Program-made: the position numbers and the translations under genes
From: RHKX01 sp963839535
GTDB taxonomy: Bacteria; Actinomycetota; Thermoleophilia; Solirubrobacterales; 70-9
Direction: 5' to 3'
Length of the DNA: 64,000 bases
Assembly: GCA_963839535.1 (NCBI GenBank)
Contig: CAWIVF010000006.1
Span: 62,001 to 126,000 of the forward strand
Shown here: one piece after another, positions 17,194-27,210 of the stretch
How positions within the stretch are numbered: the first letter of the stretch is position 1
Layout of the letters: every line of letters begins with the position of its first letter
Notes under the pieces: generated by a model
What the model saw: only the letters and a program-made list of their open reading frames with translations
Database searches by the model: none
Told to the model about the DNA's origin: nothing

Positions 17194-18201
17194 ATGGAAT
17201 CGAAAATCAGGAGCTTCGTCAGCGCCCAGCAGGTGGCGGAGCGGGCCGGCGTGTCGCGCTCGGCGGTGTCGCGCACCTTCACCGACGGCGCCAGCGTCTC
17301 GGACGCGACCCGGCGCAAGGTGCTGAGCGCGGCGGAAGAGCTCGGCTACCACGTCAACCATCTCGCCCGCAGCCTGATCCAGGAGCAGAGCGGCATCGTC
17401 TGCCTGATCGTCGCCGACGTCGCGACGCCCTACCAGAGCCGGATGCTCGACGCGCTGACCCGCCGGGTTCAGGCCATCGACCGGGTGGCGATGGTCATCA
17501 ACACCTCGGGCGAGAGCGGCAGCGTCGAGGCGGCGCTGGGCCAGACGATGAACTACCGCGCCGCGGCGACGGTGGTGCTGTCGGGGGCGCCGCCGGCGGC
17601 GCTGGTCACCACCTGCCTCAACAGCGGCCAGCGGGTGATCCTCATCAACCGCGACGACCATTTCGCCGGGCCGATCAACATCGCGGTCGACAATGCCGAG
17701 GCCGCCGGCGAGGCGCTGCACATGCTCTATCGCTGCGGCTGCCGGCGGATCGCGGTGGTCTCCTCGACCGCCGGCACCCCGAGCCTCGTCGCCCGCGAGC
17801 GCGCCTTCGCCGCCGCCGCGGCCGGGCTCGGGCTCGAGCCGCGGGTGGTCCGCGCCGGGCCGACGAGCTACGAGGCGGGGTTCGAGGCGGGGAGGGTGCT
17901 CCTCAGCGGCTCGGCGCGGCCGGAGGCGGCCTTCTGCGTCACCGACCTGCTCGCCTGCGGGTTCATGGACGCCGCCCGCCACGAGTTCGGGCTCGAGGTG
18001 CCGGCCGACCTCTGCGTGGTCGGCTTCGACGACATCGAGCAGGCTGGCTGGGCCTCCTACCGGCTCACCACCTTCCGCCAGCCGGTCGACGCGATGGCCG
18101 ACTACATCATGACGCTGCTGACCGATCCGGACGCGGGCGATGCGGCCGGCCGCCGCTTTCACGCCGCCCCGGTCTGGAGGCGCTCGGTCCGGCCGCGGTA
18201 G
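17194..18201 (+). CDS. LacI-family transcriptional regulator
   Basis: A 335-residue repressor. An N-terminal helix-turn-helix (SAQQVAERAGVSRSAVSRTF, residues about 9-28) and hinge helix (HVNHLARSLI) are followed by a periplasmic-binding-protein-like effector domain (IVCLIVADV, VINTSGESGS, CVVGFDDIEQAGW). ATG 17194 was chosen because it leaves the usual short arm before the HTH. It sits exactly between two ABC/phosphatase transcription units, divergent from one and convergent with the other, and probably controls both. Its 3' end overlaps the metallophosphoesterase gene by 43 bp on opposite strands. The effector is unknown. Confidence 0.9.
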   Translation: MESKIRSFVSAQQVAERAGVSRSAVSRTFTDGASVSDATRRKVLSAAEELGYHVNHLARSLIQEQSGIVCLIVADVATPYQSRMLDALTRRVQAIDRVAMVINTSGESGSVEAALGQTMNYRAAATVVLSGAPPAALVTTCLNSGQRVILINRDDHFAGPINIAVDNAEAAGEALHMLYRCGCRRIAVVSSTAGTPSLVARERAFAAAAAGLGLEPRVVRAGPTSYEAGFEAGRVLLSGSARPEAAFCVTDLLACGFMDAARHEFGLEVPADLCVVGFDDIEQAGWASYRLTTFRQPVDAMADYIMTLLTDPDAGDAAGRRFHAAPVWRRSVRPR

Positions 18202-19833
18202 CCCGCCTCCGCCCGGACCTCGCCGGTGCCGAGGTCGATGCGGAAGTCACCCGAGGGCGCGGCGTCGAGGTAGGTCGTCAGCATCCGCAGGAACCCGGCG
18301 ATCCACGCCTCGGGACTGGCCTCGGGCCATGTCCGGGCGGCGAAGGCGGCGGCGAGCGCGCGGTAGCGGGCGAGGCGGTCGGCGGGGATGTGCGCGAGCG
18401 CGAGCGCGCGGCCCTTGCGCAGGCGGTACCAGTCCTCGACGAGCGCGAGGAACGGCAGCGGCCCGGCGTCCTGCGCGCCGGCGGCGCGGGCGAGATCGCC
18501 GAGGCAGAGGGTGCGGGCGCGCGCCGCCATCGCCGCGGGCCATTCGCGCGGCAGGTAGCGGTCGGCCGCGAGCGCGGCGACGTGGCGGGAGAGGAAGTCG
18601 CCGAGGCTCGCCGCCTCGGTCAGCGCGGCGTGCCCGCCGCCGGTGCGGTCGATCTCGCGCCGGTAGGCGGCGAAGGCGAGGTCGTGGCCGGGCGCCTCGT
18701 CGAGCGCGACGCTTTGGACGTGGAGCGCCGCGTTCTCGAAGGTGGCGATCTTGTAGCCCGGCGGGAAGGCGACGGTGGAGGGGACCGCGACGTTGACGAG
18801 GCTGCGGGCGCCGTCGCGCCAGATGGTGGTGTCGTTGACGTGCAGGTGGCCGCTGAAGTGGACGCCGATCCCGGTCGCCGCCACCGCGCGGGCGGTCGCC
18901 GCCGTCGGCGTCCGGCGCACGAGACCGGTCTCGCCGAAGAGCGCGACCTCGTCGGCATGGGTGGCGCCGAGCAGGTCGAGGCAGGGATAGTGCGAGAAGG
19001 CGAGGAGCCGCTTGCCGCCCGCCCGGGCGCGGGCGGCGACGTCGGCCATCCAGTCGAGCAGGAACGGCTTCAGCCGCACCACCGCGTTCCAGCCGGCGTC
19101 GGTGCTGTCGACGTAGCTGGCCTCGGCGGCCGGATCGAGGGCGCCGTTCCGCGGCTCGAAGACGTTGGCGTCGATCGACAGGAGCCAGAGGCCGCGCACC
19201 GGCTCGACGAGGTAGGAGGCGTCGATCATCCGCCGCACCGTGCCGCCGTCGGCCGAGCGGATCGCGAAGCTGCGGGCGGCGAGCGCGTCGTCGGCGCCGA
19301 ACGGGCTCTCCCAGTGCAGGTGCTCCGGGCGGCGGAAGAAGCCGAAGTCCGCCATCGCGGCGAGCGCCGCCGCGTAGCCGCCGCAGTACATCTCGGGGGT
19401 GACGACGCGCGCCGTGGAGGCGCCGGCGGGCGCGGCCGGATCGCTGGTGACGAGCGTGTGGCTGCCGTCCGGATCGAGGAAGCGCTTGCCCTGGTGGCGG
19501 CCGTGGATGGCGTAGAGATCATGGTTGCCCGGGGTCGCGAAGAAGCGCAGGCCGTGCCGCTCGCGGTAGCGGTCGAGGAGCGCGACGCTCGAACGCATCG
19601 TCGCCGCCTGGCCGTCGTCGGTGAGGTCGCCCAGCACCGCGACCAGCCGGATCCCGCGCGCGACGATGTCGTCGAGCAGCGCCGGCAGCGCCGCGAAGCT
19701 CTCGTTGAACACCCGCGTCGAACTCGGCGGTGTCGGCCAGCGTGCGGAACGCGACGCCGTCGCCGCAGCCGACGCCGGGGCGGCAGTCGACGTCGTGATA
19801 GTGCGGGTCGGCGATGATCGCGATCGGCTCCAC
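18159..19833 (-). CDS. Calcineurin-like metallophosphoesterase (frameshifted)
   Basis: About 557 residues in the corrected frame. All metal motifs are present: ADPHYHD (DxH), GDLTDDG, GNHD, SHYP and GHLH. The first 40 residues are in another frame; a +1 shift near 19,719, inside the sequence encoding AEF, joins them to NESFAALPALL. The start is GTG 19833, three bases after the dual-specificity-phosphatase stop. It has no signal peptide, so it acts in the cytoplasm. It is the last gene of the ten-gene ABC/phosphatase operon; cyclic-nucleotide or glycerophosphodiester substrates are possible. Confidence 0.85.
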
Positions 19834-19836
19834 GGC

Positions 19837-20449
19837 TCAGATCGCCCCTCGGGCGTCCGCGTCCACCATCGCGACCCACCGCGCCGCCCGGCGGGCGGCC
19901 TCGACCAGCATCGGCTTCGGCGTCTCGCGCCATTCGTCCGGCCGCAGCGTCCCGCCGGGCGCGGACATGCGCCAGCGCGTCGTCGAGGGTCGGGTAGCGC
20001 TCCGGCATCTCGACGTGCAGGAACAGCGCGACCAGCGCCACCGAGCGGCTGCGCCCGCCGCGGCAGTTGACGAGGATGTGGCCGCGCTCGCGCCGCGGAT
20101 AGGTGTGCTTCTCCGGAAGCCGCTGCTCGAAGGCGCCGCGCAGCAGGTAGAAGCCCGCGAGCATCATCGTCTGCGGGTTCCCCGGCCCGTCGATCAGGCC
20201 GAGCTTGTAGTAGCGCACCGCCCCGATGCCGTAGAGCGACGCGCCCGGGGCTTCCGGGAACGGCGCGCTGGCGTAGTTGAGGTCGAGGTTCACCGCGCAG
20301 TTGACGACCGTGGTGATGCCGTGCGCCGCCAGCAGGCCGAGATCGCCCGCGCCCTCCATGCCGCCGACGTAGAGGCCGGGTCCGTAGCGCGGGACGGCGG
20401 GCTCGATCAGGCTGATCGTCGCCCGGTCGTGCCGGGGAGCGGCGGTCAT
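19837..20449 (-). CDS. Dual-specificity / PTP-like phosphatase (frameshifted)
   Basis: About 203 residues in the corrected frame. The CX5R catalytic loop is CRGGRSR, preceded by Asn where most family members have His (NC instead of HC). Upstream, ITTVVNCAVNL and the YYKLGLID segment follow the DSP pattern. A +1 shift near 19,963 separates the last 55 residues (APGGTLRPDEW in the corrected frame). The start overlaps the stop of the inositol-monophosphatase-family gene (ATGA). PTP-like enzymes can act on phosphoproteins, phosphoinositides or inositol polyphosphates; the operon favours a small molecule. Confidence 0.8.
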
Positions 20450-21258
20450 GCCCCGAGCGCGAGGCCGGTCGCCGCGGCGAAGCCTTCGGCGATGCCCGGC
20501 GCCGCCGCGATGACCGGCCCGCCGTCGGCGAGCCCGCCGAGGTCGAGGAACGGTCCGACCCGACCCCCGGCCTCGGCGACGAGGAGCAGCCCGGCGAGGC
20601 AGTCCCAGGCGTTCATGTGCACCTCGGCATAGCCGTCCGAGCGCCCGTCGGCGACCCAGGCGAGCGCCAGCGCCCCGGAGGCGCCGCGCCGCACGTTGGC
20701 GCCCTCGTCGAGCAGCGCCGCCAGCGCCGCGACGTAGCGCGCGTTCGGCACCCGGGTCGACCAGCCGAGCTCGACGCAGGCGGAGGCGAAGTCGCGGGTC
20801 GGCGCGACCCGGACGGCCGCGCCGTTGCGCGTCGCCCCCGCGCCGCGCCGGGCGAAATGCAGCTCGCCGAGCGCGGGGTTGCAGATCGCGCCGATCTCGG
20901 TGGCGCCGTCGCGGACGAAGGCGATCGAGACGCAGAAGTGCGGCACGCCGCGGGCGAAGTTGGCGGTGCCGTCGATCGGGTCGACCACCCAGGTGTCGCG
21001 GCCGGCGCTGCCGCCGGTCTCCTCGCCGAGGAAGGCGTCGTCCGGGAAGGCCTCGGCGATGGCGCGCTTCACGTGGCGCTCCACCGCGGCGTCGGTCTCG
21101 GTCAGGAAGTCCTGCGGCCCCTTCATGCGGAAGCCGGCGGCCCGGTCGAAGCCGTCGAGCGCCACCCTGCCGGCCGAGAGGGCCAGCTCGCGGCAGAAGG
21201 CGGCGCGGGCGTCGAGGTCGGAGCCGGCCTGGCCCGCGGGACGGATGTCGATGTTCAT
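20446..21258 (-). CDS. Inositol monophosphatase family protein 1
   Basis: A 270-residue, Mg-dependent, Li-sensitive-type phosphatase with GEE (near residue 79), WVVDPIDGTANF (D91, D94 region) and the C-terminal NAWD motif. This is the full metal-binding set. The frame is intact. It is the most divergent of three paralogues in this operon. Family members hydrolyse inositol phosphates, fructose-1,6-bisphosphate, histidinol phosphate or PAP. Neighbouring genes overlap or lie within 4 bp, so it is translated as part of the operon. Confidence 0.88.
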   Translation of the reverse strand: MNIDIRPAGQAGSDLDARAAFCRELALSAGRVALDGFDRAAGFRMKGPQDFLTETDAAVERHVKRAIAEAFPDDAFLGEETGGSAGRDTWVVDPIDGTANFARGVPHFCVSIAFVRDGATEIGAICNPALGELHFARRGAGATRNGAAVRVAPTRDFASACVELGWSTRVPNARYVAALAALLDEGANVRRGASGALALAWVADGRSDGYAEVHMNAWDCLAGLLLVAEAGGRVGPFLDLGGLADGGPVIAAAPGIAEGFAAATGLALGA

Positions 21259-21262
21259 GGGA

Positions 21263-22121
21263 TCACGCCACTGAGGAAACCTTGGCGGCCGCGGCGATGC
21301 GGCCCTCGGAGATGCCGTCCGCCACCCGGTCGAGCGTCGGATAGTCCGCGCCCGCCCCGGTCACCACGTAGCCCGGGCAGAGATGCGCCGGGGCATCGCG
21401 CGGCACCTTGCCCTGTGACAGCGGGCGGTAGCGGCCGCCGGCCTGGCGCAGGATCAGGATCGCCGCCGTCACGTCCCAGGGGTTGACCCCGAAGCCGCAG
21501 GCGGCGTCGGCCCAGCCGGCGGCGACCTGGGCGATCGAGAGCGCGGCGCTGCCGGGGCGGCGCAGGGTCGAGAAGGTCTCGACCAGCTCGCCGAAGCCGG
21601 CGAGCGCGCGCTCGCGCCCGTCGAGGCGGAAGTCGCGCGCCACCGGATAGCCGGTGATCAGCGTCGCCCGGCGCTCGTCCGGCAGCGCCCGCGAGCGGAT
21701 CGGGGCGCCGTTCAGCCAGACGCCGCCCAGGTCGGCGGTAAAGACGTTGCCGCCGACCGGGTCGACGATGGCGCCGGCGACGATCTCGCCGCCGACGACC
21801 GCGCCGACCGAGACGCACCAGGAGGCGAGGCCGCGGGCGAAGTTCGCGGTGCCGTCGATCGGGTCGACGTACCAGGCGACCCGGCCGGTTCCCTGCGGGC
21901 CGTCCTCCTCGCCGACGATGGTGGAATCGGGGACGCGGTCGAGGATGAGGCCGCGGATCGCCGCCTCGGCCTCGCGGTCGTAGCGGGTGACGAGATCGTG
22001 CAGGTCGGCCTTGTAGTCGATCGCCATCGCCGAGCGGAACGCCGCGAGCAGCGGCGCGCGCACCGACAGCGCGGCGTCGGTGGCGACGGCGCGGAGCGCG
22101 GCGGAGCTCGGCGCGAGTCAC
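21263..22121 (-). CDS. Inositol monophosphatase family protein 2 (frameshifted near its start)
   Basis: The corrected product is about 285 residues, with HDLVTRYDREAE, GEEDG, WYVDPIDGTANF and NPWDV supplying all metal ligands. A GTG at 22121 overlaps the HAD stop (GTGA), but a +1 shift near 22,104 puts the first 10 or so codons in another frame; an in-frame GTG at 22063 is a possible internal start. It is clearly closer to paralogue 3 than to paralogue 1, as if one arose from the other by duplication around the HAD gene. Confidence 0.85.
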
Positions 22122-22927
22122 GCCGCGGCCTCGCGCAGGGCGGCCTCGAGCAGCGCCAGCAGGCCGTCGCGGGTCGGCGACGATGGCGTCGGGCCGGAGG
22201 TCGAGCTCGTAGGGCAGCTCCCAGGTGCCCCTGGCCTCCATCAGGATGTTGCCGCCGATCCCGGCGCGGCGGCCGCAGAGCACGTCGCGGTCGAAGTTGT
22301 CACCGACGTACCAGGCCTCGGCCGGGACGACGCCGAGCGCGCGCGGTGGCGAGGCGGATCATCTCCGGGTTCGGCTTGCGGACCCGGGCCGTCGTCGCTG
22401 TGGATCCTGACGGCGAATCGGTCGGTCATGCCGTGCTCGGCCAGCCAGTCGAGGTGGACCTGGCCGGAGAGGGCGTTGCTGACGATGCCGACCGGGATGC
22501 CGGCGGCGTCGGCGCCGTCGAGCAGACGGTCCATCCCGGCGCGGAGCCGCCGGTCGCTCCTCAGGTGCCCCATGCGGCGGCAGAGCTCGGCGGCGTCGCC
22601 GAGCACCGCCTCGCGGGCGGCGGCGGGCCAGTCGGCGGCGACGAAGTCGCCCCAGAACTCGGCGTGGGTCAGCTCGCGCGGCGCGAAGGGCCGCGACATC
22701 GCGTCCTTCCACCGCGAGTCGGCGCGGGCGCCGAAGCCGATGTCGCGCGCGATCTGCGCGGGTCCCGGGGCGCCGGCGATCCCGGCCAGCCGCTCGGCGA
22801 CCTCGGCGGCGAGCGCCGCCTCCCAGCCCGGCACCTTCGTCGTCTCGACGATCACCCCGCCGAAGTCGAGGAGCAGCGCCCGCGGCGCGGCGAGCTTGCG
22901 GCCGGAGAGGGCGCGGGGATCAGGCAT
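22118..22927 (-). CDS. HAD-family hydrolase (three frameshifts)
   Basis: About 268 residues once corrected. HAD motif I is LLLDFGGVI, with G where the second catalytic aspartate of most phosphatases sits; motif II is GIVSNA and motif IV is WYVGDNFDRDV. Three separate +1 shifts (near 22,385, 22,340 and 22,170) restore a single frame that returns to the start frame, ending EAALREAAA. The DxG variant of motif I is seen in some HAD sugar phosphatases and dehalogenase-like enzymes, so activity needs caution. It overlaps both flanking inositol-monophosphatase-family genes. Confidence 0.78.
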
Positions 22928-23772
22928 CGGCGGCCTCCGGCTCGGCGCGCACCGGCAGGCGCGACGACACCTCGCGCGCCACCCGGTCGAGGGTCGGATA
23001 GTCGGCGCCCGGCGCCGACGCCGTAGTAGTCGTCGGCCGTCTGCGGCGCCGCCAGCGTCGCGCCGCGCGACAGCGCGACGAACCGCCCGCCGGCCCGCTC
23101 GAGGATCAGCGCGCCGGCGGCGATGTCCCAGGGATGGGTCATGAAGCCGAGGGTGGCGTCGGCCCAGCCGGCCGCGACCCAAGCGAGCTGCAGCGCCCCG
23201 GTGCCGGGATCGCGCAGCGACAGGAAGGCCTCGGCGAGCGCCCGGTGCGGGGCGAAGGCGGCCTCCCCGAGCGCCGCGTAGTGCCGGGCGACCGGGAAGC
23301 TCGTCAGCAGCACCGCCTCCCACTCGCGGGCCCTGGCGCCGGCCGTCAGGGGCGTGTCGCCGAGCCACGCGCCCGCGAGGTCGGCCCGGAAGGTCTCGCC
23401 GGTCACCGGCGCGTGGACGACGCCGGCGACGACCTCGCCGTCGACCTCGGCGGCGATCGAGACGCACCAGGTCGGCAGGCCGCGGGCGAAGTTGGTGGTG
23501 CCGTCGATCGGGTCGACGTACCAGACGACGCGGCCCTCGCCCTGCCGGCCGCCCTCCTCGCCGACGACGGCCGAGCCCGGCACCGCGGCGCGGATGTGCC
23601 GGACGATCGCCGCCTCCGACGCCCGGTCGTGCGCGGTGACGATGTCGTGGAGGTCGCGCTTGGTGCTGAACTCCATCGCCGAGCGGAAGGCGGCGCGAAG
23701 CGACGGCGCCACCTCGAGCGCCGCCGCCTCGGCGACCCGCATCAGCTCGCTGCTCTCGGCGTGGGACGTCAT
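22920..23772 (-). CDS. Inositol monophosphatase family protein 3 (frameshifted at the C-terminus)
   Basis: About 283 residues with HDIVTAHDRASE, GEEGG, WYVDPIDGTTNF and HPWDI motifs. A +1 shift near 23,010 separates the last 25 or so residues; the corrected frame reads GADYPTLDRVAREVSS, nearly the same as the end of paralogue 2 (GADYPTLDRVADG). The start lies 44 bp after the second binding-protein gene, on the same strand. It has no signal peptide. It is the first phosphatase of the operon after the transport genes. Confidence 0.86.
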
Positions 23773-23816
23773 CGCTCCTCGTCTCGGGTCGGGGCGGCAA
23801 GGGCGCCGCCCGGGGT

Positions 23817-24941
23817 TCACTTCGCGTAGCTGACGCGCCAGAGGTCCTGCCAGTCCTGGCGCATGTCCCAGTCGTCGAGCGCGGTCGAGGCGTCGTACTG
23901 CTCGAGCCTGTCGAGCACCGCGCCGATCCCCGACGGCTCGTCCGGCGGCAGGCCGATGTCGGGATTGGTCGGCAGCTTGCCGTCGATCACCTGCGGCGCG
24001 ATGCCCTCCTCGGTCAGGATGTAGTGGATGAAGAGCTTCGCCGCGTTCGGGCTGTCGGTGCCGCTCGCGATCAGCCCGAGCTTCACGTAGGTCCAGCCCG
24101 GCCACGGCCCGAGGTCCTTGCAGAGCCCGAGCTTGTAGCCCTTGTCGGCGTTGTCGCGGAACTTGGCCGAGCTCAGGAGCCCGAAGAACGGCTCGGTCTG
24201 CCCGGGCGCCCCGACCGCCTCGGAGATCGCGTCGTCCGAGTCGGTCAGCAGCGGCCCGTTGGCGGCGAAGGCCTTCACCCAGGCCCGCATCGCGCTCTCC
24301 TCGCCGCGGTCGAGCTCGCTGCCGAACTGGGTCTCGTAGGCCGCCGCCATCGCGTCGTCGTGGTGCATCTCGGTCTGGTTGAACCAGTCGGGGTAGGTCG
24401 GCTTCGACAGCGGGTCGTAGAAGGCGACCTTGCCCTTCCACTCCGGCAGCGTCAGCTCCCAGAGGTTCTTCACCGGGCATTCGTCGTAGACCTCGGTGTT
24501 GTAGGCCCAGACGCTGGCGTTGGTGGTGATCGCCAGCGGGTCCTGGAACTGCGCCGGGATCTTGTCCTTCATGTCCGGCGGCAGCCAGCTCTCGACGAAG
24601 CCCTCCGGCAGGAGCTGGGCAAATCCGGCCGGGGCATCGGTGATCAGCACGACGTCGCCCAGCACGTTACCCGCCTGCGCCTCGCGGATGATCATCTCGA
24701 GCTGGCTCGAGGCCGAGACCTTCTCGCCGGTCGCCTGGAGGCCGTACTTCTTCGAGAAGTTCTCGGCCATCTCCACGATCTTGCCGGTCGAGTCGTAGAT
24801 GGTGATCGGCGGCTCGGCCTTGGCCGCCGCGGCCAGCGCGTCGAGGTCGAACGCCTCCTCGGCCGCGGCCGGACCGGCCAGCACCGCGGCGGCGAACAGC
24901 GCGGCGATCGAGGCGCCGGCTTTCAGGCACTGCGTCTGCAT
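23817..24941 (-). CDS. ABC transporter substrate-binding protein B of the second importer
   Basis: A 374-residue periplasmic binding protein with a clear signal peptide (IAALFAAAVLAGPAAA) and an SBP_bac_6-like body: ITIYDSTGKIVEMAENF, GDVVLITDA and WAYNTEVYDECP. GGAGGAG upstream supports ATG 24941. It is intact and about half identical to the adjacent binding protein A, so the operon carries two receptors for one permease/ATPase pair. It lacks the HD--E arrangement of the AfuA-like protein, so the ligand may differ. Confidence 0.85.
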   Translation of the reverse strand: MQTQCLKAGASIAALFAAAVLAGPAAAEEAFDLDALAAAAKAEPPITIYDSTGKIVEMAENFSKKYGLQATGEKVSASSQLEMIIREAQAGNVLGDVVLITDAPAGFAQLLPEGFVESWLPPDMKDKIPAQFQDPLAITTNASVWAYNTEVYDECPVKNLWELTLPEWKGKVAFYDPLSKPTYPDWFNQTEMHHDDAMAAAYETQFGSELDRGEESAMRAWVKAFAANGPLLTDSDDAISEAVGAPGQTEPFFGLLSSAKFRDNADKGYKLGLCKDLGPWPGWTYVKLGLIASGTDSPNAAKLFIHYILTEEGIAPQVIDGKLPTNPDIGLPPDEPSGIGAVLDRLEQYDASTALDDWDMRQDWQDLWRVSYAK

Positions 24942-24979
24942 CTTCGTCTCCTCCATGGCTCGGCCGTTCCGGCTCGCCT

Positions 24980-26088
24980 TCACTTCACGTAGCTGACCCG
25001 CCAGAGATCCTGCCAGTCCTGCCGGGCGTCCCAGTCGTCCGCGGCGCTCGCCGGGTCGTAGGGGAACATCTGCTCGACCACCGCGGCGATGCCCGACGGC
25101 TCGTCGGCCGGCAGCTTCGCGTCGGCGTTCGTCGACATCTTGCCGTCCGCGGCCTGCGGGGCGATGCCCTCCTCGGTCAGCAGGTAGTGGATGAAGAGCT
25201 TCGCCGCGTTCGGGCTGTCGGTCCCCGCCGCGATCAGGCCGAGGCTCGGATAGAGCCAGCCGGCCCAGGGCTGCATGCCCGTCGCAGATGCCGAGCTTCG
25301 CCCCGGCCTCGGTGTTGTTGCGGAACTTCGCCGAGCTCATCATCCCGACGAACGGGGCCGTCTGGTCCGGCGCGCCCACCGCCTGCGCCGCCGCCTCGTC
25401 GGCGTCGGTCAGCAGCGGCCCGTTGGCGGCGAGCGCGGCGACCCAGGCCGCCGTCGCCGTCTCCTCGTCGGTCTCGAGCGGCTTGCCGTAGCGCGCCTCG
25501 TAGGCCTCGGCGATCGCCGCGTCGCCGTGCGTCGCCATCTGGTTGAACCAGTCGATGTAGGACGCCTTGCCGAGCGGGTCCTGCAGCGCGACCTTGCCCT
25601 TCCACTCGGGCTCGGTCAGCTGCCAGACGTTCTCGATCGGGCACTCGTCGTAGGCCTGGGTGTTGTAGGCCCAGAGGTTCGCCTCGTTGGCGATGACCAG
25701 CGGGTCCCGGTAGCGCGGGTCGATCTTGTCGGCGAGGTCGGGCGGCACCCAGCTCGTCGCGAAGCCCTCGGGCAGGAGCTGCGCCGCGCCGGCGGCGACG
25801 TCGCTGATCTGCATCACGTCGCCCTGCACGTTGCCGGCCTGCGCCTCGCGGATCACCATCTCGAGCTGCGCCGCGGCGTTCGCCTTGGTGCCGGTCGCCT
25901 CGATCCCGTACTTCTTCGAGAAGGCCTCGGCCTGCTCCACGATCTTGCCGGTGTTCGAATAGACCTGCAGCGGCGGCTCCGCCTCGGCGGCCGCGACCAG
26001 CGCCTGCAGGTCGAACTCCTCCGCCGAGGCCACGCCTCGCCAGCGCCGCGAGCAGCGCCGCCGCCGATACTCCGAGCATCTTCCGCAT
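24980..26088 (-). CDS. ABC transporter substrate-binding protein A of the second importer (two frameshifts)
   Basis: About 368 residues after correction. The signal peptide (LGVSAAALLAAL) is split from the mature part by a +1 shift near 26,036, and a second +1 shift near 25,279 separates the last 95 residues beginning MQPWAGWLYPSLGL. The mature part starts EEFDLQALVAAAEAEPP and parallels binding protein B throughout, ending WRVSYVK against WRVSYAK. Tandem duplication is the simplest origin. It lies 20 bp after the ATPase gene, on the same strand. Confidence 0.83.
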
Positions 26089-26108
26089 AAGCGTTTCTCC
26101 CTTATGTC

Positions 26109-27209
26109 TCAGTTCATCCGTGCGCGCGTGAGGGCCGCGTCGGCCGCCAACGACCGGTTGCCGTCGCGGTCGAAGACGTGCAGCGCCTCCGGCCGGACCG
26201 CGAAGCGCACCGGCTCGCCGGCCCGCACCTCCGGCGGCTGGTGCGTCGTCAGGAAGAGCTTCGATCCCGCGCTCTCCAGCTCGACGATCCAGCTGCCCCC
26301 GGTCGGCAGCACCCCGGTCACCTCCGCCTCTCCCGCGAGGCCGTCGCCGTCCCCGAGCCGGATCGCCTCCGGCCGGAGCCCGACCGCCCCGGCCTCCGGC
26401 GCCCGCTCGCCGAGAAAGCGCCGCGCCGCCGCCGCGAGCGGCGTCCCCGCGCCGAGGTCGATCATGTTGATCGGCGGGTTGCCGACGAACTGTGCCACGA
26501 AGCGGTTCGCCGGCCGGTCGTAGATCTCGTTCGGGTTCCCCACCTGCTGCAGCCGCCCCTGGCTCATCACCGCGATCGTCGTCGCCAGCGTCATCGCCTC
26601 CCACTGGTCGTGGGTCACGAAGACGATGGTGGTGCCGAACTCCCGGTGCAGCCGCTTCAGCTCGGCCCGCATCTCGAGGCGCAGCGCCGCGTCGAGGTTC
26701 GACAGCGGCTCGTCGAGCAGCAGCACCTCCGGGTTCACCGCCAGCATCCGCGCCAGCGCGACCCGCTGCTGCTGCCCGCCCGAGAGCTGCGAGGGATAGC
26801 GGTCGCGGTAGGCCTCGATCCCGAGCGTCCGCATCACGCTCGCCACCCGCGCCTCGCGCTCGGCCCGCGGCACGTTCCGGAGCCTGAGCCCGAAGTCGGT
26901 GTTGCGCTCGATGGTCAGGTGCGGCCAGAGCGCGTAGCTCTGGAAGACGAGCCCCATCTGCCGCTTCTCGGGCGGCACGAACACCCCTTCGCCGACCGAG
27001 TCGACCACCCGCGAGCCGACCCGGATCTCGCCGTCGCTCAGATGCTCGAGCCCGGCGATCATCCTGAGCGTCGTGGTCTTGCCGCAGCCCGACGGCCCGA
27101 GCAGGCACATGAACTCGCCGTCGGCGATCTCGAGGTCGAGGCCCTCGACCGCGTTCGCCCCGCCCCCGCCGTAGCTCTTGCGCACCCCGCTGAGGTTGAT
27201 CCGCGGCAT
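26109..27209 (-). CDS. ABC transporter ATP-binding protein of the second importer
   Basis: A 366-residue, intact MalK/UgpC/FbpC-type ATPase: Walker A GPSGCGKTTT, QSYALWPHLT, signature LSGGQQQR, Walker B LLLDEPLSNLD, VTHDQWEA, and a C-terminal TOBE region (VGLRPEAI, FAVRPEALHVF). It follows the permease stop by one base and precedes two binding-protein genes. It energises import of the operon's substrate. Confidence 0.9.
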   Translation of the reverse strand: MPRINLSGVRKSYGGGGANAVEGLDLEIADGEFMCLLGPSGCGKTTTLRMIAGLEHLSDGEIRVGSRVVDSVGEGVFVPPEKRQMGLVFQSYALWPHLTIERNTDFGLRLRNVPRAEREARVASVMRTLGIEAYRDRYPSQLSGGQQQRVALARMLAVNPEVLLLDEPLSNLDAALRLEMRAELKRLHREFGTTIVFVTHDQWEAMTLATTIAVMSQGRLQQVGNPNEIYDRPANRFVAQFVGNPPINMIDLGAGTPLAAAARRFLGERAPEAGAVGLRPEAIRLGDGDGLAGEAEVTGVLPTGGSWIVELESAGSKLFLTTHQPPEVRAGEPVRFAVRPEALHVFDRDGNRSLAADAALTRARMN

Positions 27210-27210
27210 C

